38,851 bases of DNA from a virus, in IMG/VR virus record IMGVR_UViG_3300030105_002547, positions 1 through 38,851 of that record; one strand, written 5' to 3'. Positions 7,974-14,254 of this stretch are shown here, in pieces. The notes below the pieces were generated by a model. It worked only from the letters and a program-made list of their open reading frames with translations, was not told the origin of the DNA and did no database searches. Both the position numbers and the translations under genes were made by a program. The number at the start of each line of letters is the position of its first letter. The stretch's first letter is position 1.

Positions 7974-9125
7974 TTAGTCGTTCATGGCATTGAGCTGAGC
8001 CAAGCCTTGAACGGGTAAAGCCGCAGGTCGTTTGTCCGACTCTTTGGCCAAGGTTGTGCCTGTCGACACACTACTAATATACTGGGAGTAGCTTTTGAAG
8101 TCAACCTTTTTCTCTTTACACAATTTCTCCATTTGCGCTGGAGACTTTAGTTTAAGGTCAAAGCCCTCTTCCAGCTTGATTTTTTTGGCTTTGCGCACCT
8201 TGTCGGCTACACCCTCCACGTCGTTCCACACTCGGGTGGCGCGCTTGTTGACCAGCTTAAAGCCCTTTATCTGTTCGCCCAGCTCCAGCTGTTCGTGGGC
8301 CATCTTCTTAACGGCTTTGGCCCAAGCCTCAACTTCCTCGGCCATGGGTAAATACTCCGCCAGCTTGTCGGCTGTCAGCTCGTTTACACGGGTAGCCTTG
8401 AGCGCTGCGCCCGTTTTTACGGGGCAAACAGCGTGTGCAGGGCAATACCGACACCAGCTCCCCGCATTGGGCATAGCTTGGGGGTCTTCACTGGCTTCTA
8501 CAGCGCGCAGGTAGTCGGTTTCAAACCGGTCAACCACGTCCATGTCAATCACCCATGTCTGCAGGTCTTCACCGTCGTTGTTAGGTTGTATCACCGCTAG
8601 CACTACTGTCTCAACATTGTCAAACCACGGCATAGTACCGGCATCGGTAGCCGCTGCCAGCGCGTAAAACAGCAGTTGCTTGTTGTTCTCGACGTCCACG
8701 TTAACGAAACCGAACTTGTAGTCGAGAACCACAAGGGTTTTCTTGTCTTCACTGATCGCCAGCAGGTCGATAGACCCGCCAATGTCCTCGTCGATCTTGA
8801 CGAACGGCTCGACCAGCCTATCGGTCAGGTCGTAGCGAACGTAAAGCTCGTAAAGCGCCTCGGCAGCGGGGGTGGCCTTGTTGTCTACCAGCTCTTGGGT
8901 CAGGTATTGACCGTTGTACTGGGCGCCGCCTGTTAGCTGAGTATTGAAAGATTCGCCGTCGCGAACGTAAAACTCCATGCAGTTGTGTAGCATGGTGCCC
9001 TCGTCAGCGGCGGGGTTGCTACCACCGTCTAGTGTAAGCGGTACTTCATCACTGAGCCGCTGCCAAGCGGGACAGCCCATGGTTCGTGCAGCGGTCGAAC
9101 CGCCATATTTTAAGTGCGTTGCCAT
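7974..9125 (-). CDS. DUF2800 protein, Cas4/RecB-like PD-(D/E)XK nuclease with four cysteines
   Basis: The 383-residue protein belongs by appearance to the DUF2800 family of phage nucleases related to Cas4 and the RecB/AddB nuclease domain. The core is visible as His47 (GTMLHNCMEF), Asp120 (GGSIDLLAI), Asp135 and Lys137 (VVLDYKFG) and Gln150 (NNKQLLFYAL), which fit the RecB motifs. Cys18, Cys225, Cys228 and Cys234 could hold an iron-sulphur cluster, with one cysteine before and three after the core as in Cas4. Such enzymes probably process DNA ends in phage replication or recombination. AAAGGA precedes the ATG. It lies between a 52-residue ORF and the putative ssDNA-binding accessory gene. Confidence 0.85.
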   Translation of the reverse strand: MATHLKYGGSTAARTMGCPAWQRLSDEVPLTLDGGSNPAADEGTMLHNCMEFYVRDGESFNTQLTGGAQYNGQYLTQELVDNKATPAAEALYELYVRYDLTDRLVEPFVKIDEDIGGSIDLLAISEDKKTLVVLDYKFGFVNVDVENNKQLLFYALAAATDAGTMPWFDNVETVVLAVIQPNNDGEDLQTWVIDMDVVDRFETDYLRAVEASEDPQAMPNAGSWCRYCPAHAVCPVKTGAALKATRVNELTADKLAEYLPMAEEVEAWAKAVKKMAHEQLELGEQIKGFKLVNKRATRVWNDVEGVADKVRKAKKIKLEEGFDLKLKSPAQMEKLCKEKKVDFKSYSQYISSVSTGTTLAKESDKRPAALPVQGLAQLNAMND

Positions 9126-9167
9126 TATCGGGTGTCCTTTGGTTAAGTATGTTTACAAAGTAGCTAA

Positions 9168-9326
9168 CTACTCCAAGTCAAGGCGCGCAAGTAAGTCGTT
9201 AGCGCCTTGTTGGCTTATCTCTTTCTGTAACCAGATAATCAATGTGCCAAGTATTATCTTAGTTTTAGCAAGATCTTCTTTTGTGCTTTTTACTTTGGCG
9301 GATAATTCCTCTACTTCTTCGTTCAT
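9168..9326 (-). CDS. Small unknown protein, 52 residues
   Basis: An ORF of 52 residues begins at an ATG preceded by a strong AAGGAG ribosome-binding site, which is the best evidence that it is real. The product is Glu- and Lys-rich at the N-terminus (MNEEVEELSAKVKSTKEDLA), followed by a hydrophobic stretch (IILGTLIIWL) and a polar C-terminus. It could be a short helical or coiled-coil protein. It lies in line between the membrane protein gene (18 bp upstream) and the DUF2800 nuclease gene, in the same leftward operon. No family is recognised. Confidence 0.7.
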   Translation of the reverse strand: MNEEVEELSAKVKSTKEDLAKTKIILGTLIIWLQKEISQQGANDLLARLDLE

Positions 9327-9344
9327 AATTCTAAGCTCCTTTTA

Positions 9345-9803
9345 TTAATCTACGAATTCAATTGAGGGACATATTTTGTCGTGCTTTGCTTTGTAATACT
9401 CGGCTATAAGGCTGGGCGTTTTGCGTACCGGGGCCGGGCTATAACCTCGGACTAGTGAAAACAGTTTTTGGTGTGGGTAGCAGATAACGTGGTGGTACTT
9501 CCCACGTTCGGCCATGAACGTAAAGTGCAGTATGATAAGTATTATCACCGTGAACACCAAAGTAAGCGCCGCCTCGAACATCAGCACCCCTGTCGCGATA
9601 AACGCCGCCACTGAGCCGATGCCAATCCCCACTGCAAACATAACTGCCGCCGCAGCCAGTGCTACCATTAGGGCCATCCCTAGCGAACAAAACATAACAA
9701 AAGCTAGATACCGTACATAAGGACAGAGGTTGCTTGGTATGTTACTTGTGTATCCTACGCGAGCTAGGAAACGGTAATGCCATGCTGATTTAGTTATTTT
9801 CAA
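9345..9803 (-). CDS. Phage inner-membrane protein, 152 residues
   Basis: The protein starts at a TTG supported by CGGAG nine bases upstream; there is no nearby ATG. Residues 30-95 contain two or three hydrophobic helices (YLAFVMFCSLGMALMVALAA, then VAAFIATGVLMF and LTLVFTVIILIILHF). The N-terminus (MKITKSAWHYRFL) and the C-terminus (KHDKICPSIEFVD) resemble a widespread family of phage membrane proteins of unknown function with a conserved Cys-Pro near the end. It may act on the host membrane early in infection, but this is inference. The gene starts one base after the stop of the zinc-ribbon ORF, so coupling is likely. Confidence 0.75.
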   Translation of the reverse strand: MKITKSAWHYRFLARVGYTSNIPSNLCPYVRYLAFVMFCSLGMALMVALAAAAVMFAVGIGIGSVAAFIATGVLMFEAALTLVFTVIILIILHFTFMAERGKYHHVICYPHQKLFSLVRGYSPAPVRKTPSLIAEYYKAKHDKICPSIEFVD

Positions 9804-9804
9804 T

Positions 9805-9951
9805 TTACTTACTCCGTTTTTTGGCCGCTGCTATCTTGAAGCAGGCAGTACATGCCTCGTTTCCGGTGTACCGCAGCGTGCCTTTGCACTGTTTACACGC
9901 TTTACCGGTATAGGTTCTTAGCATCCGTATCTGTGCACCACGGCGGTTCAC
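9805..9951 (-). CDS. Small zinc-ribbon protein (CxxC...CxxC), 48 residues
   Basis: This short ORF encodes a 48-residue protein with two CxxC pairs: CKQC and, after 14 residues, CTAC. That spacing is typical of a small zinc ribbon. The GTG at 9951 is chosen because it overlaps the stop of the ribbon-helix-helix gene as GTGA; an ATG at 9924 would give 39 residues and keep both cysteine pairs. The rest is basic (KIAAAKKRSK at the end), so a nucleic-acid-binding role is plausible. Similar tiny zinc-ribbon proteins are common in early phage operons, and their function is unknown. It sits between the ribbon-helix-helix gene and the membrane protein gene. Confidence 0.7.
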   Translation of the reverse strand: MNRRGAQIRMLRTYTGKACKQCKGTLRYTGNEACTACFKIAAAKKRSK

Positions 9952-10163
9952 TTACCGGTGGGCTTCTGGGATGCATGTAAAAGCGCCGCGATCACCATAG
10001 ATATTTGCATGTTATGCTCTTTGGCCAGCGCTCTAATCTGCCGGTGCAGCTGCTTAGGTATGTTCCCGAAGGTAGCTCGGTTCTTTTGATCTACCGGGTA
10101 CTCGCTGCGGAAATTTACTTTGGTGTGGATGACGCTGTCGTTAAATGCTACTGCTTTAGCCAT
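9948..10163 (-). CDS. Arc-like ribbon-helix-helix DNA-binding protein
   Basis: The 71-residue protein has the pattern of a ribbon-helix-helix regulator: a short strand (RATFGNIP), a first helix (KQLHRQIRALAKEHN) and a second helix (ISMVIAALLHASQK). Such proteins bind DNA as dimers with the paired strands in the major groove, usually at inverted or direct repeats of 6-8 bp. The gene has a strong AGGAG site and starts 46 bp from the divergent VRR-NUC gene. The gap contains an inverted repeat (10196-10209) that is a natural operator candidate for this protein, which would then repress itself and the divergent pair. The residues 1-25 extension before the ribbon is unassigned. Confidence 0.75.
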   Translation of the reverse strand: MAKAVAFNDSVIHTKVNFRSEYPVDQKNRATFGNIPKQLHRQIRALAKEHNMQISMVIAALLHASQKPTGK

Positions 10164-10172
10164 GATTGACTC

Positions 10173-10209
10173 CTGTTAATTTTCTTCAGAACTGGTATAG
10201 TACACTATA
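10173..10209 (+). promoter_or_regulatory. Candidate divergent promoter and operator of the nuclease-helicase island
   Basis: The 14-bp dyad at 10196-10209 (TATAGT, AC, ACTATA) gives a -10-like TATAGT on each strand. On the plus strand CTGTTA (10173-10178) lies 17 bp before it; on the minus strand TTGTAG (10232-10227) lies 17 bp before its own TATAGT. Both -35 matches are weak (3 of 6). The plus-strand start point would fall on or next to the ATG at 10209, and no ribosome-binding site is seen there, so a leaderless mRNA is possible. The same 12 bases recur inverted at 16622-16633. Confidence 0.45.
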
Positions 10210-10526
10210 TGAAAACAGAAAAGCAACTACAAAACTACATTAAGACTACCGCCAAGCGTAACGGCATCGGCTTTTATAAGCTGGACTGTGCCGGGCAGAC
10301 CGGATTCCCCGACGTGCTACTGGCCTATGGCGGGCACTCACTGTATATAGAACTGAAGTCGCCAGCAGGCACTGGACGGCTCGCACCGCGCCAAAAAATT
10401 ATGCTCGATAAACTAACCACCCAAGGATTAGAAACGTATGTCATATACACCCAAGCCCAAGCAATCGCTATCATCACCGGACTTATTGAACGAGAACCAG
10501 CAGGCCGCTATCGACCGCTTATATAA
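10209..10526 (+). CDS. VRR-NUC domain nuclease
   Basis: The 105-residue protein is a stand-alone VRR-NUC domain of the PD-(D/E)XK nuclease superfamily. Visible catalytic residues are Asp35 (TGFPDVLL), Glu48 and Lys50 (LYIELKSPAG), and Gln62 in the final motif (LAPRQKIML). Glu5 in the first helix may be the outer acidic residue. Phage VRR-NUC proteins cut branched or flapped DNA and often lie beside a SNF2-type helicase, as here. It is the first gene of a two-gene plus-strand island in an otherwise minus-strand block. No ribosome-binding site precedes the ATG. Its 3' end overlaps the helicase gene by 89 bp. Confidence 0.9.
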   Translation: MKTEKQLQNYIKTTAKRNGIGFYKLDCAGQTGFPDVLLAYGGHSLYIELKSPAGTGRLAPRQKIMLDKLTTQGLETYVIYTQAQAIAIITGLIEREPAGRYRPLI

Positions 10527-11808
10527 CCACGACCAGACCATACTGGTGGCCGGTATGGGGAGTGGCAAGACTGTAATAAGCCTAACGGCCATAGCAGACC
10601 TAATGGCAGACGGGGTGCTAACTCGGGTGCTGGTGTTCGCACCGCTTAAAGTGTGCCAAGAGGTGTGGCGCCAAGAGGCGCTAAAATGGGAGCATACGCA
10701 AGGTGTAAACGTGACGTTCTGCCATGGCAGCCCAGCACAGCGGGAAAAAGTGATAGCGGCCAAGGGGCCGGGCATCACCCTATTGAATTTTGAAAACATG
10801 GCGTGGTTTTTCACCACTTACAAGAAAAACCATGGTTTCGACGGTATGCTAATCGATGAACTGAGCAAGCTCAAGGGTGGCGGTAAAGGGTTTAAGAAAA
10901 TGCGCGCCCATGTGGACAGCTTCAAATGGCTGGTTGGCATGACTGGCACACCCGCCGCTGAAGACTTTGAAGGGCTTTTTTATCAGGTGTACGCGGTAGA
11001 CAAGGGTGAGCGGTTCGGCCAGCGCAAAGACTTATTCTTACGCACCTACTTTTTCCCAACGGATTACAATGAGTATAACTGGGCGCTGCTACCCGATGGC
11101 GCCGAGCGTATAATGGCCAAACTATCAGACCTTGTTTACACAGTACCTGATTACCGGCATGAACTGCCAGCACTCACCATGAAAAAACATCTTGTTACTT
11201 TGCCGCTGGCACCGCACACGCTGTATAAGAACTTTGAAAAAACGCTAGTCCTTAACATCGACGGGCATGTGCCGCAGACCGCAGACAATGCGGCGGTAAT
11301 GTCGGGGAAGTTACAGCAGTTGGCCAGTGGGTCGATGTATATGGAGGACGCCTATGGTGAGCGTGTAGACGTGTTTAGCTTACACCGGGCTAAAGACGTA
11401 GCGGTTAGAGCGCTGGTAGACTCACTGGGCACCGAGCCGGTAATAGTGACCTATTGGTACAAGCATGAACTTGAGCGGCTGGAGTGGCTATTCCCTAATG
11501 CTGTTAACTTGAATGAGCCGGGCGCTAACGACCGATGGAACGCTGGCAAAATACAGGTGTTGTTAGTGCAACCAATGAGCTGTAGTCACGGCTTACAGCT
11601 GCAATTTGGGGGGTGCAAGATGATATTCTTCTCGCCTATATGGTCTAACGACATAGTCGAGCAAATGATCGCAAGGGTGTGGCGTAAAGGTCAAGTGTCA
11701 CCGGTGACGGTGTGGGAAGTGGTAGCGGTCGATACCATAGATGAACTGATAATCGACCGCGTTGCTGGGAAGAAAAAATTCGACGCGCTATTTCACTCGT
11801 TGCTGTAA
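10438..11808 (+). CDS. SNF2-like SF2 DNA helicase/ATPase
   Basis: The 456-residue protein is a phage SNF2-family ATPase. Motif I is GMGSGKT (39-45), motif Ia is around FAPLKV (67-72), motif II is LIDELS (Asp140-Glu141), motif III is GMTGTPA (167-173), and the second RecA domain ends with QMIARVWRKGQ, matching motif VI. Such enzymes translocate on double-stranded DNA and may help replication restart or recombination; partnership with the VRR-NUC nuclease just upstream is likely. The start at 10438 is needed to keep the Q-like region before motif I, so the 89-bp overlap with the nuclease gene seems real, although a TTG at 10486 would shorten it. The 3' end overlaps the converging gene by 16 bp. 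Confidence 0.9.
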   Translation: MSYTPKPKQSLSSPDLLNENQQAAIDRLYNHDQTILVAGMGSGKTVISLTAIADLMADGVLTRVLVFAPLKVCQEVWRQEALKWEHTQGVNVTFCHGSPAQREKVIAAKGPGITLLNFENMAWFFTTYKKNHGFDGMLIDELSKLKGGGKGFKKMRAHVDSFKWLVGMTGTPAAEDFEGLFYQVYAVDKGERFGQRKDLFLRTYFFPTDYNEYNWALLPDGAERIMAKLSDLVYTVPDYRHELPALTMKKHLVTLPLAPHTLYKNFEKTLVLNIDGHVPQTADNAAVMSGKLQQLASGSMYMEDAYGERVDVFSLHRAKDVAVRALVDSLGTEPVIVTYWYKHELERLEWLFPNAVNLNEPGANDRWNAGKIQVLLVQPMSCSHGLQLQFGGCKMIFFSPIWSNDIVEQMIARVWRKGQVSPVTVWEVVAVDTIDELIIDRVAGKKKFDALFHSLL

Positions 11809-12176
11809 GCGGGCCGCTGGACTAGGCTATCTTTCCAGTCGCAGGTGCCAGGGTTGTATGATGTGAACACTGCTGCGGGTGAGTAAGTGGGGCCTGCACT
11901 CCAGCCACAGGATAGTTGGTCAGGCTCTCTTTCATGGAAGTAGCCTTCATCATCTTGATCCCGCGCCAGCCAGTTATAATCAGGATGCACATGCGACCAG
12001 TCAGCGCTGGGGCTTGTTAGGGCTAGGCGGTAGGTGGTTGAGGGGTTTAGCTTCCCACCGAATTTAGTAAACCAAGAAGTGTGTTCGCCAACAAAATACT
12101 CGATAGGCGCTTCCATGTGGTGCTGCCAAACCAATTCGCGCTGTTGTTCTTCCGGTAAATCTTTAAACATTGTCAT
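11793..12176 (-). CDS. Unknown protein, Trp/Tyr/Asp-rich, 127 residues
   Basis: The function is not recognised. The 127-residue product has an unusually aromatic middle (SADWSHVHPDYNWLARDQDD) and a short helical N-terminus (FKDLPEEQQRELVWQHH). Short W-x-x-V-x-P-D-Y-x-W-x-A-x-D patterns like this occur in small phage proteins of unknown role. The ATG at 12176 overlaps the stop of the gene before it (ATGA) and has CGGAG upstream, so it is preferred over the ATG two codons later. The gene converges on the SNF2 helicase and overlaps its end by 16 bp. Confidence 0.65.
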   Translation of the reverse strand: MTMFKDLPEEQQRELVWQHHMEAPIEYFVGEHTSWFTKFGGKLNPSTTYRLALTSPSADWSHVHPDYNWLARDQDDEGYFHEREPDQLSCGWSAGPTYSPAAVFTSYNPGTCDWKDSLVQRPAYSNE

Positions 12177-12379
12177 AATACGTACTCCGTTAGTTGAGTT
12201 TGTAGTAGTTGTTGTAAGCCTTGAACGTCGGCAGCCCAGCCGTTAGCCTTCTCTGTGAATATCTCGACCGCTAAGGGCTGGTCATGCTTAGTGGCGCGGG
12301 CTGCCGCCTCTTTAAAATAAACATACCGGTCTATGGCGTGGTGCAATTTGCGCTGTATTACAGGTATTGATAGGGGCAT
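12173..12379 (-). CDS. Unknown small helical protein, 68 residues
   Basis: The function is not recognised. The product (MPLSIPVIQRKLHHAIDRYV...) appears mostly helical, with heptad-like spacing of hydrophobic residues toward the end (VQGLQQLLQTQL). Translation starts inside the 29-bp repeat that also provides the ribosome-binding site for its upstream neighbour, and the GGGAG site lies 8 bases before the ATG. The stop overlaps the next start as ATGA. It is part of the tight leftward string of small genes. Confidence 0.65.
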   Translation of the reverse strand: MPLSIPVIQRKLHHAIDRYVYFKEAAARATKHDQPLAVEIFTEKANGWAADVQGLQQLLQTQLTEYVL

Positions 12380-12403
12380 GTTTACACGCTCCCTTTAACA
12401 GTG
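12375..12403 (-). repeat. 29-bp direct repeat, copy 1 (gene junction cassette)
   Basis: This 29-bp segment is identical to 12614-12642. On the minus strand each copy encodes the same last residues (TVKGSV), the stop codon, the GGGAG ribosome-binding site for the next gene and that gene's ATG. Each copy also contains the octamer GTGTAAAC. The flanking sequences differ, so either the repeat has been copied as a unit or an ancient gene duplication has been kept only here. Confidence 0.95.
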
Positions 12404-12618
12404 CATACACCTACACACTCAAGGGGCTTTTTCATGCTGTATAACCACATATCCACTTCAGCCTCGGTCTTGCTGGTGTCCAGTAACACTTGACTGTAGT
12501 AAATGTCCTCCCGATAGGCGCCACCGTCTTGCACATGCTGTGTTGTTTTTAGCCGCGCCAGCCTTGCTACTAATTTGTTAACGTCCGCCGTCGCTATGTC
12601 TATTATTAATGAAGGCAT
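12382..12618 (-). CDS. Unknown protein, 78 residues
   Basis: The function is not recognised. The 78-residue protein begins MPSLIIDIATADVNKLVARL and ends in TVKGSV, the same six residues as the upstream 52-residue protein, because both stop inside a 29-bp repeat. The middle contains DGGAYREDIYYSQVLLDTSK, suggesting a small alpha/beta fold. GGGAG lies 8 bases before the ATG, within the second copy of the repeat. It lies in the leftward string of small genes. Confidence 0.65.
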   Translation of the reverse strand: MPSLIIDIATADVNKLVARLARLKTTQHVQDGGAYREDIYYSQVLLDTSKTEAEVDMWLYSMKKPLECVGVCTVKGSV

Positions 12619-12642
12619 GTTTACACGCTCCCTTTAACAGTG
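12614..12642 (-). repeat. 29-bp direct repeat, copy 2 (gene junction cassette)
   Basis: This copy is identical to 12375-12403. It covers the last codons and stop of the 52-residue gene, the ribosome-binding site and the ATG of the 78-residue gene. The repeat distance is 239 bp, which equals one gene of the string. Confidence 0.95.
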
Positions 12643-12779
12643 AAAAATAAAGTCCATGATATTTGTTTGCCCAGCTTCACACGGCTGGCGTGGTGAGGTG
12701 CACCGGTATAGCCAGCGGCTCTCGCCGCGTGAATAGCGGCTTGTAATGTGTTGCGCTGTATTACTGTAGCTTCAGACAT
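12621..12779 (-). CDS. Small unknown protein, 52 residues
   Basis: This ORF encodes MSEATVIQRNTLQAAIHAAR and continues to TVKGSV at residue 52. A GAGG ribosome-binding site lies upstream of the ATG. It fills the otherwise empty gap between the winged-helix gene and the 78-residue gene, in the same orientation and tight spacing, which supports it being real. The N-terminal half looks helical and Ala-rich. No family is recognised. The last six residues are identical to those of the next protein because of the 29-bp repeat. Confidence 0.65.
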   Translation of the reverse strand: MSEATVIQRNTLQAAIHAARAAGYTGAPHHASRVKLGKQISWTLFFTVKGSV

Positions 12780-12783
12780 AGTC

Positions 12784-13167
12784 TTATACCTCGAAGATTG
12801 AATTAATGTTACGGGCTTTATTGAATAGAGCGTGTGCCAGTGCCAGCTGTACCGGGCACGTTAGTAGCGGGCGCTCGGCAGTCAGCTTGGGCGCGAATGG
12901 TAAGGGCGGCTTGACTACCGGCACCGGCACGCTGTGCGCTGTATCCGCACCCGGTCGGTAAAAGGGATTCAGGCTATACCGATAGGGGCTAACCGTCGTG
13001 CTTGATTTAATAACACCCTTAGCGACTAGGTTGTGTATCACGCTCGCTATCTTGCGTCGTGGCATATCAAGCGCTTGTGCTATGGCTTTGACTCGCACGT
13101 TGGGGTTGTCCGTTATGTGCTGAATCACCAGCACCCTGTTAGCGTTATTCTTCGCTGTTATAGTCAC
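12784..13167 (-). CDS. Winged-helix DNA-binding protein
   Basis: The 127-residue product starts at a GTG at 13167 that has AAAGGAG eight bases upstream and shares one base with the upstream stop (TAGTG). A longer reading frame back to 13221 lacks such a site. Residues 10-57 have the outline of a winged helix-turn-helix: ANRVLVIQHITDNPNVRVKA, then IAQALDMPRRKIASVIHNLV and a short wing (KGVIKSS). The rest is Pro-rich with a helical end. It may control phage early genes or bind the control region at 16.4-17.3 kb, which has many operator-like repeats, but no target is known. It lies in the middle of the leftward early string. Confidence 0.7.
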   Translation of the reverse strand: MTITAKNNANRVLVIQHITDNPNVRVKAIAQALDMPRRKIASVIHNLVAKGVIKSSTTVSPYRYSLNPFYRPGADTAHSVPVPVVKPPLPFAPKLTAERPLLTCPVQLALAHALFNKARNINSIFEV

Positions 13168-13388
13168 TAGCTGCACTCCTTTGGCGTGCCCCAGTAGTAC
13201 TGGGCCATGTTTGCACGGCAAATATCTTGCGCACCCTTGTTGTGTGTAAACTCGACAGGCGGATAGCCCGCTTTAATAGCCGCCATAGTGCTGTCTAGTA
13301 CAGCGCCGGGCTTACCGGGTGTTGTTAATGCACCGACGCGGTACCGGGTGTTGTAGCTGTTCTTAGTCCATAGTGTTGTGGTGTACAT
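13167..13388 (-). CDS. Unknown protein, 73 residues
   Basis: The function is not recognised. The product begins MYTTTLWTKNSYNTRYRVGA and has 73 residues with two cysteines near the end. A GAGG site precedes the ATG. The stop codon shares one base with the GTG start of the winged-helix gene, implying coupled translation. A GC-rich hairpin (13401-13414) lies just upstream between it and the gene before it. Confidence 0.6.
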   Translation of the reverse strand: MYTTTLWTKNSYNTRYRVGALTTPGKPGAVLDSTMAAIKAGYPPVEFTHNKGAQDICRANMAQYYWGTPKECS

Positions 13389-13400
13389 TGTTGCCTCAAT

Positions 13401-13414
13401 GCCCCTTGCGGGGC
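13401..13414 (-). promoter_or_regulatory. Intercistronic hairpin with CCCAAC motif
   Basis: A 5-bp GC stem (GCCCC/GGGGC) with a 4-nt loop lies 12 bp before the ATG of the 73-residue gene, with ACCCAAC next to it on the minus strand. No T-run follows in the minus direction, so it is not a standard terminator. Similar hairpin plus CCCAAC pairs recur at four other minus-strand junctions. Confidence 0.5.
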
Positions 13415-13426
13415 TGTTAGTTGGGT

Positions 13427-14254
13427 TTATGGATTGGCTTTGGCCAGCTTGTCTAGCTGAGCTATTGTGCGTTTCTTAATGTTCTTAACTGCGCGGGCTG
13501 GCGTCTCATATGGCCCGCCCTCGGATACGAAAGGGTAGCTAAGGTCGAAATCGTCGAATTTAGCTGATACGCCGTTACCATAGCCGCTACCGGTCACTCT
13601 ATTACCGCCGTCGGTCATAGACTCGGCTGTGCGCCAGCACAAGCGACGTTGGAAAGCGGCATGACCTAGGGCAAAAGCTACGCTAGCAGGCGACCAAAAA
13701 TCTGTGCCGTGCTTGATGCACGTCTCGACGCTAACAGTTTGACCGTTAGCCGTATTACGCCATATTGCCCAAACTTCTAAGCTGTACCCTTCTCGGCTCA
13801 GTTGCTCAAGCACCGCCATGATTGCCGCACCTCGATTAAGTATCTCGGCTTGCTCAACAGTCTGCGCCCGGCCCACATGCACTGCCACACGCAATAGTTT
13901 GTTGCCGCTTACCACGTCGGCTATGTCTAACATGGAATTGGGCACACCAGCTAAAAAGGCGGGGACGTTAGGTGCAAAGCCTTGTACATTATCAAATAAC
14001 TCGGGCGACGGCACTGCGCCACCCCTAAGCGCCTCATGTGCGATAGTAATGCTGGGCATAGCGTCGGCGCCCTCTTGCCAATCACCGCCAGCTTGGGCAG
14101 TCTTAACAGCCTCATCTATCGACCAATCGCCGTAAAAGTAATCGCGGTAGGTGTCGGTGCTGGCTTCACCTTCAAAGCGCACCTTATCATCCAATTGTAG
14201 CTGTGCGACGTGGTCGCCTAATTCGCCTATGCTGTCAAATACTATGCTATCCAT
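13427..14254 (-). CDS. Phage partner of the MoxR-like ATPase (CobT-like, degenerate vWA suspected)
   Basis: The 275-residue product starts at ATG 14254, which overlaps the stop of the AAA+ gene (TAATG) and has GGGAG 8 bases upstream; the frame is open further back but has no such site. The N-terminal part carries YFYGDWSIDEAVKTAQAGGD and WQEGADAMPS, a pattern seen in phage proteins encoded beside MoxR/CobS-like ATPases. The middle (LLRVAVHVGRAQTVEQAEIL, then EQLSREGYSLEVWAIWR) follows the strand-helix-strand outline of a von Willebrand A domain, but the MIDAS Asp-x-Ser-x-Ser is absent. MoxR ATPases usually pair with vWA proteins, so this may be a degenerate partner. The assignment is inference from context and shape. 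Confidence 0.6.
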   Translation of the reverse strand: MDSIVFDSIGELGDHVAQLQLDDKVRFEGEASTDTYRDYFYGDWSIDEAVKTAQAGGDWQEGADAMPSITIAHEALRGGAVPSPELFDNVQGFAPNVPAFLAGVPNSMLDIADVVSGNKLLRVAVHVGRAQTVEQAEILNRGAAIMAVLEQLSREGYSLEVWAIWRNTANGQTVSVETCIKHGTDFWSPASVAFALGHAAFQRRLCWRTAESMTDGGNRVTGSGYGNGVSAKFDDFDLSYPFVSEGGPYETPARAVKNIKKRTIAQLDKLAKANP

